Shown here: positions 1 through 10,114 of the stretch, piece after piece
Layout: each line of letters starts with the position of its first letter
Position numbering within the stretch: position 1 is the first letter of the stretch
NCBI GenBank assembly: GCA_958298945.1
Contig: OY282605.1
Location: 42,510,811 to 42,574,810 of the forward strand
Reading direction: 5' to 3'
Length of the DNA: 64,000 bases
From: Atherix ibis
Lineage: Eukaryota > Arthropoda > Insecta > Diptera > Athericidae
Made by a program: the position numbers and the translations under genes
Notes under the pieces: generated by a model
Database searches by the model: none
Seen by the model: the letters and a program-made list of their open reading frames with translations, nothing else
What the model was told of the DNA's origin: nothing

Positions 1-610
1 CAAAGTATAGTCCATTGCTACCCACAAACTTTTCCCATCCTTCTGACAGCATATGGATTCCATATTGATAAAAATACTCGTTTTTTATGGCGATCCATGC
101 CTCAACCAAATTTTTAGTCTCTTCGTAAGATCGAAAGTGCTGATCAGCCAGGCCACGCGTCATCGATCAGAAGAGGTATTAGTCGGAAGCAGCGATGTCT
201 GGACTATAAGATGGTGCAGGATATACCATGGCAGTATTTCCAGGTAGTTTTAACCATTTTGGCAATATGTGGCCTAGCGTTGTCGTGCTGCAAAATCACT
301 TTACCATGTCTTTACTTGTAATGTAGCCGTTTTTCATTCATTTCTCTACTTAAACGCATCAGTTGTGTTTAGTAGCGAGCCAGTGAAAAAACGCCGTTCG
401 ATGTCGTGCAGCTTCCACTCGTATGGCACTCAATTTACTTGCTTTTGGATCATTTCCAAAGCTTTTAAACGATAAAAAATAGCTTGTTTAATCACGCCTA
501 ATGAATCTACAAATTTTTGTATATGAAAAACTTGATCGACAGTTCATTCTGAAGGCTCATTTTCCTTTATTTTCATAAATTTTCAATGTTTCAATGCTTT
601 TCGGCGCTCC
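1..610 (-). pseudogene. mariner transposase relic (Mos1/mauritiana-like), cut by the left window edge
   Basis: Reading the minus strand gives a broken mariner transposase. Around 450-590 lies the helix-turn-helix linker (SLGVIKQAIFYRLKA, then VPYEWKLHDIERRFF). The frame then jumps, losing about 80 codons including the first catalytic Asp, to MNEKRLHYK and VILQHDNARPHIAKMVK near 225-300, which holds the second catalytic Asp (HDN). Further down come the third-Asp segment (YSPDIAASDY) and the C-terminal block (LSEGWEKFVGSNGLYF) at 1-60. Stops and frameshifts separate these blocks, so it cannot be functional. In a complete member the block order would encode a ~345-residue DD34D transposase that cuts and pastes the element. 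The 3' end of the element lies outside the window. It is the same general subfamily as the relic at 1565-2501 but a separate insertion on the opposite strand. Confidence 0.85.
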
Positions 611-639
611 AAAAGTTATTTATGTCATCGAAGAATAGG

Positions 640-1560
640 TCCTCGTGATAAGGAATGTCTTCCGAAGGCTAAAATTTTGCTGTCATATTATATTATTGAG
701 TCAGATTTTACTGGTCCATTTTTTGCAACGCATTACGAAAGCACAATTTCATTTATCACATCTGCGATGCAGGAAAAAGTTCCGAGTATTGCCAGATTAC
801 TTTCAGTCTTATTACTTTACTGTCATACCTCGTATACATTATATGAAATTACCATGTATGTGTTATAGTCTGATATCGAGCAAAATATAATTTTTTTTAA
901 ATGTGAATAGAACATTTTTGTGGGCTCTTTTCTTTAACGATAAAAGTGAGCACCCATAAACAAATCCTATTTGGTGAGTGTAATCAGAAATTATGATTAT
1001 ATTAAATGAAAAAAATTTCTATGTAAATTTCAAATATGAAATAAATTATTTTATAAAAGTATGATATGTGAAAAATAAATTGAATTTTACATTTATAGGC
1101 CATAGTGTAAGTGTAAATTATTAACAATACAATAAGTTCTTATTATGGATATCGTAAGACTTCAAAATCAAAATGGATGGAAATATAGTCAGGCATAGAA
1201 TGACTTTAATGTTAATTATCTAATTTTAAGATTATTTCTTTAATTTACTTTTTTATATAAAAAAAACCACTTCGATTATACAAAATTTTCTACATTCTCG
1301 TCATAGAAGGTATTATCGTCAATTTGTGCTTGGGAAAATAAAATTCTATAAAAGATACTTAAAATTTAGATTTTGATAAAAAAATTTCTAAAATATTTAC
1401 GCTATTGTTTATAGATTATAAAATAATTTATAATAGTAATAAAAAACTTCTTACAGGACTCAATATGCTTCTGGTAGTTTTTGTAACTTTTTCAACCACA
1501 TTACGCTGTAATTCGACCGTTGGTTTTTACCATAAATGCTCTAAAAATTAAATATTATCT
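640..1560. other. AT-rich stretch, nothing recognised
   Basis: Short open frames here show no domain I recognise and are rich in AT-driven codons. I see no RNA gene or element end. Confidence 0.5.
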
Positions 1561-1564
1561 TTAA

Positions 1565-2501
1565 TAAGATGATCGATTGCTCACCGAAGCTTATACTGAA
1601 TATGTTCCATCGATTTCAACGTGCGAGAGATGGTTTGTGCGGTTCAGAAGTGGTGATTTTGACACGAAAGACAAAGAACGACCAGGTCAGCCAAAAAAGT
1701 TTGAAGATGAAGATTTGGAGGCATTACTCGACGAAGACTGTTGTCGAACTCAAGAAGAAATTGCAAAATCATTGGGAGTCACTCAAGCAGCCATTTCAAA
1801 ACGTTTGAAAGCAGCAGGATTCATCCAAAAGCAAGGAAATTGGGTCCCATATGAATTGAAGCCGAGAGACGTTGAAAGGCGATTTTGCATGTCCAAAATG
1901 CTGCTTGAACGGCAGAAAAAGAAGTCGTTTTTGAATCGAATCATTACTGGCGACGAAAAGTGGATTCATTACGATAACTCAAAGCGCAAAAAATCGTATG
2001 TGAAGCCCGGTCAACCAGCCAAATCAACGCCAAAGCCTAATATCCATGGCGTCAAGGTAATGCTCTGTATTTGGTGGGATCAGAAGGGTGTGATCTATTA
2101 TGAGCTATTGAAATCGGGCCAGACGATCACAGGCGACCTCTACCAAACACAATTAACCCGTTTGAAGCGAGCATTGGCCGAAAAACGCCCGGAATATGCG
2201 ACCAGACACGAAGCCATAATTTTCGGCCTCATGTTTCAAGACTGGTTAAAAATTATTTAGAAAACAGTGGCTGGGAAGTTTTGCCTCACCCGCCTTATAG
2301 CCTGCCCCGTCCGACTACCATTTGTTTAGATCCATGCAAAACGCCCTCACCGGAATACGCTTCACTTCAGAACAGGGCATCAAAAATTGGCTCGATTCAT
2401 TCTTGGCCTCAAAACCCGAGCAGGTTTTTTGGCGCCGAATCCATATGTTGCCAGAAAGATGGGAAAAAGTAGTGGCTTCCGATGGACAATACTTTGAATA
2501 A
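1565..2501 (+). pseudogene. mariner transposase relic (Mos1/mauritiana-like)
   Basis: The frame from 1574 reads RLLTEAYTEYVPSISTCERW, the end of the first helix-turn-helix, so about 30 N-terminal residues are missing. It runs through the linker (GNWVPYELKPRDVERRF) and the first catalytic site (ITGDEKWIHYDN), then IHGVKVMLCIWWDQKGVIYY, as in Mos1-type DD34D mariners. Two short deletions disable it. About 15 nt are gone at 2223/2224, removing the segment that normally holds the second catalytic Asp (HDNA), and about 7 nt are gone near 2300, removing the SPDLA motif and shifting the frame. The C-terminal block (LPERWEKVVASDGQYFE) is still readable and ends at TAA 2499-2501. A possible 3' inverted-repeat end lies near 2555-2585; no matching 5' end is visible, so the copy is 5'-truncated. 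Confidence 0.92.
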
Positions 2502-2599
2502 AATATATTGTAACAATTTTTCAAAATAAACACTCAAAGTTTGCCAAAAATCCCTCAATTTTAAGTTATACACCCAATACATATTAATTTTTATATAAT

Positions 2600-3090
2600 T
2601 TAATAGAAAAAACGTTCCAAAGGCTTCAAATGGCATGATTTTCAAGACTAATTGACATCACCAAAACTTAAAGTAACGCGGCCTGAGAATATTTTGGGAA
2701 ATAAAGTCAACATTTTGCGTGTTCTGTAGCCTATAGCACCATCTTGTTAAGACCACATATAGCAGAGATTATATTTTTTAAGTTTAGGCTAAAAAACATA
2801 AATTATTATACGGCCATACCGGTCAGATACGACTGTAACGGTCTCTGCTGCAAAAAATTCAGCACGAAACTAATCTACAGTAAAATTTCCACATGTGTAG
2901 AATATTTCTTACATTTTTACGTTTTTTTTTATAGTTAAATAATTTATTATTATAAAATGCCAAAATATTATCTTAAGAAATATTTCAAAATAAAAAATAA
3001 ATTAGCCATTATAAATTACTTTAGATACTAAAGTTTTCTGATAAAGGAAGCTGAATTATCAAACAATCTATATTTGATTTTCTTGTTGAA
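2600..3090. other. AT-rich stretch, nothing recognised
   Basis: No coding similarity, RNA gene or repeat structure could be supported between the mariner relic and the family B element. Confidence 0.45.
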
Positions 3091-3093
3091 TAA

Positions 3094-4062
3094 TACAGAG
3101 TGCGTTTTATGCTCCAGTTCGAAGTTTTTATTAATAACTTTTAAAAAATATTATATTTTATAAGTTGTAATTTATTTGTTAATTATTCGATCTTTAATAT
3201 TATTTATGAAATGTGATTTTGATCCACATTATTTTTCATAACATTTTCGCAGACTTCTGGTATTATTTCAGCAATTGCGTTCCGAATATTGCCCTTAAGC
3301 ATCAGGATTGTGGTTGGTTTGTTAGTGTATACCTTTTCCTATAAGTATCCCTATACGAGGATAAAATCAAATCAGGAGATTATGGGTATCATCACTTTTT
3401 GACATTATTCTCCCCCAAAAAAATTCTCATAAAATTTTGCATCCAAGGACGAGCTTATTGGAACCATAATCTGTAGGCTTAATTGATCCAAATCGGGTAG
3501 AAGAAAGTTTTCCAACATGTTCCAATAGCGGTTACCCAGTTTTCCAACATGTCCCGATAGCATTGCCTCCACAAAAGTTTTGCAACATATCCCGACAGCA
3601 TTGCCTTCCGCATCCTCAAAAAAATACGGCCCAATGGCCAAATGCCGTACGCCAGTGTAGTGGTTTTGGGTGTATCAGTTGAGGGTTTTCATTGCCCCAA
3701 TAGCGGCTATTCTATTTATTAACAAAGCCAGCCAAATTGAAGTGTGCTTCGTCGCTCATAATAATTTTTTACCAAAGATGGTGGCCGTCTACGGCGAGCT
3801 GTAAAACTCGAGCAGTCCAGTCTCACCACCGTTCGTGGTCATTTAACCGCAGGTGTTGTGTCAATTGAATTTTATCTCTCCCAGTACTCCTGATTGAACA
3901 ATTATTTAAATAAAATGTTTTAATAATTTTAACACGGTGTTGTCATGATAAATGTTTTGCTATCGACCACTCCCTACAACTGTCAAATGCCAATCGACAA
4001 ATGTCATCGAAACCAAAATGGCGGCCAAACAAAATTGATCTGGAACATAAAAAGTATCCTGC
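3094..4062 (-). mobile_element. Tc/IS630-like DDE element, family B copy 1 (decayed)
   Basis: The minus strand carries a decayed DDE transposase: KIIMSDEAHFNLAGFVNK (first catalytic Asp) near 3720-3770, then IGPYFFEDAEGNAV, then NMLENFLLPDLDQLSL near 3480-3520, and a C-terminal block on 3250-3320 (MLKGNIRNAIAEIIPEVCEN). The QQDGAT segment with the second Asp is corrupted. The ends look like a degenerate inverted repeat: acagagtgcgttttatgctc at 3095 and tggaacataaaaagtatcct at 4041 (inverted). Just inside the right end is a non-coding block (GGCCGCCATTTT on the minus strand, 3990-4025) shared with the copies at 19138 and 42645. A local triplication of about 42 bp lies at 3520-3605. Autonomous relatives encode roughly 340 residues; this copy is about 970 bp and dead. 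Confidence 0.8.
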
Positions 4063-4064
4063 AT

Positions 4065-5580
4065 CTTTTAGGCAATACCCTTTCATATGATAGCGCTGAA
4101 ATATGCTCTTTGCATTATTCCAAATATTACTGATTTGAATAAATTCAATTTTATTTTACAGACTGACACAAAATTTTATAACATATCCTTTTTTTTAAAT
4201 AATTTATTAGAATTCTTTCTTTTTTTTAACTCTAAAAAAACTGTATTCGACAGTTATTCTTTGACCTGTTTTTTTTTTGTACATTTTATAGACTGCAGCA
4301 TTTTTGAAACTAAATAAATACTGAAAGCTACCATTCTTTGGTCCTCATTTCAATTATATAGAATAGTATATAATCAAGACTATCCTGTAAATAGCAAATA
4401 ACGACTTAGTGGCGAGACAAAACTATGAAACTATGTTAGTTCGTCTGCTTCTGGTTGTGATGTAGAAAATTCATTTTAAAATGGGAGAAAATCTACTATC
4501 GACAACCTCAACTCAACGCTTATATAACTTACATATAAATTGCAAATACGTCCATATAACTGCAGCCATCAAAATATTTTTACGACACAATGTTCGAGTT
4601 GAATTTTATGTGGAAAATGTGTTCGAAAGGACATATGCCGAAGTACCTCACTACGAGTACTAGCTTCGAGAATGGTAAGAAATTATGTATGTCTACAAAT
4701 AATGTGACCACATATCAACGATCTAATAACAGTGGGCAACCCATTCTCTTTTCTGAGATTGTTTATACCACACCTATAGCTCCTTGCAGGATCTGGAATA
4801 TTCGTAACTGAATTATACTCATTCTAGTATAGTCATCAGATATCCAAGTCGCGTTTGAGTAGGAATGTCTGCGGTGCAACCGCCACAGAATTGATATCGT
4901 CACTAGAACTGCGATTCTGATGCGATTTACGAACAGGAAATTTTATTTGCATTCCGAAATGAATGCATAGTATTCGACCTTAACTCAGAACCCTGTATTC
5001 CAATCGACTTTTAGTATAATTTTAATATAGTTCGTATACGCAACCTAGAAAATGAAAAGTGTGGCGTCATTTGGAATTTAATATGCTGAATAGATGAGTT
5101 TGCCTTTGGCCAAAAGGGACATTATTCGACTGACTATAAACTGATAGGAATTTATGAAGTGAACTAAATAATTTCATATTCAATGATTTTGACATCTCAA
5201 AATAGTAATTGTGTCATAGCGAAAATTTTCAAAAAGAAAAATTCCAAATATATGAATTAAATTCAATTTATGTACTCAACTTTTAAAAAAAAAATACGCA
5301 TATACCATTCTAGAGCAGTAATTTTATTTGATATTTAAAATGAGAAATTTGATATTTTCATATTTTTACTCAATTTTATTTGAATTGAAAATTATTAATC
5401 AAATCAAAATCGAAAAGCATTCAAGGCAGTATTAAGTGAAATTGGGTATTTTTATCATAGAGAAAATTTGGTAAATTTTATAATATTTAAAAATTGACAA
5501 ATGTTTTTAATTATTCTTTTATAATAAATTTAATCAATCAAAATAAGTTTTTCGGTTACTAATTTTTTGGGTCTAAGAAA
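4065..5580. other. AT-rich stretch, no supported gene
   Basis: Contains short open frames (for example 4481-4663 plus) with no family resemblance. The part from 5150 to 5580 is very AT-rich with homopolymer runs. Confidence 0.45.
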
Positions 5581-5584
5581 TATA

Positions 5585-5885
5585 ACATAATAAATTTTTG
5601 GGTTTATTGCGCGAAAAGTTCACAAGGACTTGTAATTTTATGATTCGGTGTAGTAAGTTGGGCTCCTAGATCGTGCAAATTGATATGGTTAGGTTTTTTT
5701 CTTAAAATTTTATGATAACTGTATTTGTGCAAATGAAATTTAAACTTTAGAGCATTTAAAAATTGACATCCCTCATGTAATGGCTGATTTACAGTCGGAA
5801 ATATTTGAAAAAAACATCAATAATAACTTCAAAGAGATCAGGTCCTGTAAGGATTTTGATATTAAAAATATTAGCTTTTTAACAA
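5585..5885 (+). pseudogene. Tc/IS630-like DDE transposase relic, family G copy 1
   Basis: Three blocks on the plus strand, in varying frames, match the C-terminal third of a Tc/IS630-like transposase. These are a segment like FPGRVISRFGDVNWPPRSCD (here SSQGLVI, FGVVSWAPRSCKL, 5620-5680), then ALKNNIRHVMADLQSEIFEK-like codons at 5750-5820, then NINNNFKEIRSCK to about 5855. Frames are broken by several indels, and the catalytic core upstream is not recognisable. The same blocks recur at 21645, 26670 (inverted) and 36995, which supports calling it an old repeat family. Recognition rests on aligned block order rather than on any single motif. Confidence 0.6.
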
Positions 5886-5889
5886 AATG

Positions 5890-8505
5890 GCAAAATAAAT
5901 TAAATATATTTATATAAAAGTTAAATCAAATTCTAAAGTAAAAATATATTTAAATAATTTTTAGTTTTTGTAGCCTAAATTGGATAATCCTTTACCAGCT
6001 GATTATAATGCATATTACGAATTAAGAATGGAATAATAATTTATTTTGAATTTATATAAAAGCTTTACTAAAATATTCATTAAATATTTTTATCAAATAA
6101 TATATTATTATATAAAAATATTTTTAAATAATTACAAATAAATAATAAAAATTCATATTTAAATTTCTTTCTAGAAAATCAATTTGTAGATCTTCATATA
6201 AAAATTATATATTTTTGAAAATAAAATTATATTATTCAGAACTTCAATATTAAGTTTGGTTTCTTTCAATTATTATAATTTCATTAAAAAAAATAATTTA
6301 CCAAAAATCATCCATCCTTGAATCATGCTAGAAATTTTCAACCCCAAATTACTCTCCCCCAACAGTAACTTCATACACTCGTTCATAGGCGTAAAAAGTA
6401 ATAAAATTCAATGGCACATAGAAAATTTAACTGCGATATACTTTTTGTACTTTTGGTGGATGCCATAGAATACCCCATGATGACTTTGGTAAAACACTCA
6501 CCATAATACGAAATGAATGCGAAATAATATAAAATGTAATTTTATAAAGACGACCAAAATTAAGGGAAATCTTAGCCCAATCGAGAACATACAAATATTC
6601 CCTCATACAATTACAACTACAAGACAAGATAAAATAGAAAATTATATATTTTTGTCTGTTTTTTTGGGGGAAGCCTGCTGCTACAACCATTCAAAATGGC
6701 AAATAATCCATATTATGCGTAATAGTTGGAAGTGTCTAAATTCAAAATTTTCGACTAATATTCGAAATAAAAATTGAAATTTTCCCATTCGCGAAGAGGC
6801 TTTTTAAACCAGATTACTAGATAGTATTCAGTAATAGACAAGACAAACAAAGAAAGGGGAAAAAATTAAAATGAAATTTTGCTTATTTTTTTCAATAAAT
6901 TATTGTAAGCAAATTCACCCCACATGGTAAATGGTTTTTAAGAAAATAATATTTGTGTAAATTCAGTACTTCAATATGATTTCTACCATTTTTTTTTTAA
7001 ATGCGAATTCTTCAAGTTACCCTAAGCTACTTCCAAAACTTTTCCTTATCCAACCAATATGGATGATGTACAGAAAAGTTCAGACATCAATTTAGTTGCT
7101 GAATAAAAATTTTATGGTACTTTGTGCTATTCGAAATGAAGAATAAAGCAAAGTAATCTTTTTCAGCTCCTTATTACGAACTGAAAATGCTACACTTTTT
7201 TTTTACTACCCCAAATATTAGATGCTAGTCTCTGTCCTTATAGAGGAACGCAGCAATATTTTTGGTTAAAAGCTTTTTCTTAGCCTTTCAGAATTGACGA
7301 CAACAAAATTGATGGACTAGGCTTACGATGGTAAATACGTACATATATCCAGTCTGACAAAGTCAAAATATATTTAATATTTGCACATTTCTACAAAGCA
7401 TTCGAGGGGAGTTTCTTAGCATGGGTTCTTTTACTATTCTCGTCATTCTATTAGTAATTTTGCACATTCGAATAATATCCAACATTTTAACAATACGGAA
7501 TTTGTGAGAAGTTAAGTATTTGATATCAATAGAAAATTGAAAGAACCAAATAAAATGTATAAAAGTGTGGGTATGAATAGTCTTTCATATAGCCTAAAAA
7601 TATCCTTAGAAGATTTGAAAAAAAATACAATTATTTATGCAATGATTTTCTCTAAACTTGAAATCAAAAAAAAAACAGTGATCAAGGATAAGTAGAGGAT
7701 TATTAGTCAACATATAGTATCGCTTATAGTAAAAACAGGATAACGAATAATCAAAAGTAATAATCTTCTCAGTATACGTGTTCTCCTCTATTTTAATACA
7801 GAATTTTTTAAATATTATTTATCTTTATAAAAACTACTTCTACAAGTGTAAATCTCTTTGATAAATTCGAATAAAATATCCAAAATGTCTGCCTCCTATC
7901 CAGGACAGGATATATCCAAACAACCTAAATAATTGTATCCTAAAAATTATTTTTTGAGAATTTAAAAAAAATCTTATTATTCCTACTAGACGAGTTGTGA
8001 TAGGAAACAAATGGGACTGATTCCCTTGGGAATCAAAAAATTCTTTAACTGAAATTGCCGTCAGTTCCTTCTGTCAGAATCCTTTAAATATTATCGACAT
8101 GAAAAGCAGATTCATATACAAAAGAGAAAAGTGTGGAAGAACGAACTGGTCTCTGAAATTGAAAAATATAGTAAGTAACTGCATAAGGTACGGAAGTTTT
8201 GCTAAGCTATGACTTAGGTCGGTAGAGATGATATATACCACGAAGATCATCACGCCGCAGCAAAGAGGGACCAAAAAGCTCCTAAACTAAGGAATACATA
8301 CTGCCGCTACCAAGCATCGCAAAAGTGCTAAAAGCATATGGAGTCGATACACTGCATCAAACAGTTCGTCAATTAATAGTTCAAGTATAGAATAGTGAAT
8401 CCAAGCCTGATTACTGGCACTTTATACCCAAAAAAAGACATATTATAAAATGTAGCAATTGTAGAGTTATGACGTTCCTGAGTTCGGTCTCTGTTATCTT
8501 ACATT
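5890..8505. other. AT-rich stretch, no supported gene
   Basis: Long AT-rich sequence with poly(A)/poly(T) runs. The segment 8060-8340 is less AT-rich and could be further element debris, but I could not match it to a family. Confidence 0.4.
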
Positions 8506-8509
8506 AACC

Positions 8510-8618
8510 CAAAAAATTATTGCCCCATACCACAGAGGCTTCACTCCAGCCCTTATAACACATGGGTTAATGTGGTCAAAAAATTATTGCCCTTATAGCA
8601 CAGAGGCTTCACTCCAGC
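8510..8618. repeat. short direct duplication
   Basis: A ~41-bp stretch beginning caaaaaattattgccc and ending cacagaggcttcactccagc occurs at about 8510-8550 and again at about 8577-8618, a period near 68 bp. It lies just upstream of the tRNA-like SINE head. Confidence 0.75.
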
Positions 8619-8644
8619 AAAATAAACGACTGATGGGATCTTAG

Positions 8645-8735
8645 CTGATCCGGTAGCACAATCGTTAGCGCGCTGGCCTAGCATCCAAAGGGTCATGGGT
8701 TCGAATCTCACTGAGGCATGGTCCTACGCTAACTA
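8645..8735 (+). mobile_element. tRNA-derived SINE head
   Basis: An internal RNA polymerase III promoter is visible: an A box (tagcacaatcg, 8654-8664) matching TRGYNNARNNG and a B box (ggttcgaatct, 8698-8708), 33 nt apart as in tRNA genes. The acceptor stem halves do not pair and the anticodon arm is poor, so it is not an intact tRNA. A related sequence at 25239-25340 shares the stretch catggtcctacgct after the B box, indicating a repeated, tRNA-derived SINE. Confidence 0.65.
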
Positions 8736-8824
8736 TCTAACATCCTTTACTTTCTATTATACTTATCCCTTTATCTCTTTATTGAGGATCTGAACAGATG
8801 GTTACAATAGCGTCTGGCAAGATC

Positions 8825-10110
8825 TGGTGGCATGTTAGCAAAACGAAAGAAAACCTACTGGAATATGGTCAAGAGATACCACCATCTGATCATCGTCTAT
8901 AAAGCCGCTTTTGGTAACATATTCAGCAAAAAATTTTATACATCCATGAGAGAGTTTGGCATCCTAGAAAAATTGATAATACTGACAAGGCTGACCATGT
9001 TTAGTGTTAGAGGAAAAGGAAGAGCAGCTGAATAATGTTCAGGCCCGTTTAACATACACAATAGTCCTCGGTAAGCAGATGCGTTCCCTTGAATATAATA
9101 CTAGAAAAAGTGATGCGTGACTCAGGGCTTAGCAGGAGAGGTATCATCCTCACTAAGTCCACCCAGCTTTTCAGTGTACGCCGACGACATCAACACCGAC
9201 GCTGCCGAAGACAAGACCATTTAGCACTTGTCGTATTCGGATAGAATATTATTGGTTTGAAGGAGTTAAATAATTTTCTTATTTGGGGTCCAGGATCACA
9301 GCCGATAACAATATGGAAGAAGAAATCAGCGCTGCCAGTCAACAGATCACTTGGGTTGTACGAAAGCTTGGTTGTCATCAAAAACCACTTTGAACTCTCG
9401 TCCTTTAAAGAATTTTGTGACCCCTATAATGAGGATTGACGATTCTGGAGCCTTTTTGATGAGAAGATCCTGTAGCGTTATTGCCCCGTTATAGATAAAA
9501 TTAAGTTTAACAGACTTTGGCGTGCTGGACACTTAATCCGTATGGACAAGGAAGATCCGGCCCTAAATTTCTACAGTAGCTCAATTTATGGTCCTAGAAA
9601 ACGAGGTAAGCCTCGCATTTGGTAGAGCAATGGTATTAGTCATTGTCGCTTTTAGATAAAATATTATTGCATTGAAAGTGTTAAATCATTCTTCTATTTG
9701 GGATCAAGGGTAATAGCCCATAACAATATGGAAGAAGAAATCAGCGTATGTCTGCTGCGAGCTAACAGAGCACTTGGGTTGTAGGGAAACTTGGGTTGTA
9801 GGAAAACTTGGGTTGTCCTCAAAAACCATTGCAAACTCTTGTTCTTTGAAGAATTTTGTGACCCCTAAGAAGAGGATTGACGATTCCGGAACTTTTTTAA
9901 CGAGAAGATCCTGTAGCGTTATTGCCCCTTTGTGGATAAAATTAAGCTTAATAGACTTTAGCTTCCTGGACACTTAATCCGTATGGATAAGGAAGATCCG
10001 GCCCTAAATTTCTACAGCATCTCAATTTATGGTCCTAGAAAACGAGGTAAGCTTTGCATTTGGTAGAGCAATGGTATTAGCCAGTATGCTAAATATATGC
10101 TGGGACTGTT
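8825..10110 (+). mobile_element. non-LTR retrotransposon relic, reverse-transcriptase 3' part
   Basis: Plus-strand blocks follow the order of a non-LTR reverse transcriptase. YHHLIIVYKAAFGNIFSKKF at 8880-8945 corresponds to motif A, with its catalytic Asp replaced. LEKVMRDSGLSRRGIIL (about 9090-9150) leads into a YADD-type motif C (YADDINT, 9178-9198). Then come the thumb-like FSYLGSRITADNN block (9270-9315) and the C-terminal RAGHLIRMDKEDPAL / GPRKRGKPRIW block (9512-9625). Frames are broken repeatedly. The terminal half is duplicated (see 9233-10090). The clade is uncertain; the pattern resembles RTE/CR1-like elements common in insects. No endonuclease domain or target duplication is visible. 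Confidence 0.8.
9233..10090 (+). repeat. tandem duplication of the retrotransposon C-terminal segment
   Basis: Two diverged copies, about 9233-9648 and 9650-10090, with an offset of 441 bp measured at gaagatccggccctaaattt. The second copy contains an extra triplication of a ~17-bp unit (acttgggttgtagg) around 9770-9820, which accounts for part of its greater length. Confidence 0.85.
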
Positions 10111-10114
10111 GAAC

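Noticed and set aside
8650..8720. Functional nuclear tRNA gene
   Set aside because: A and B boxes are good, but acceptor halves do not pair and the anticodon stem is weak; a SINE head fits better.
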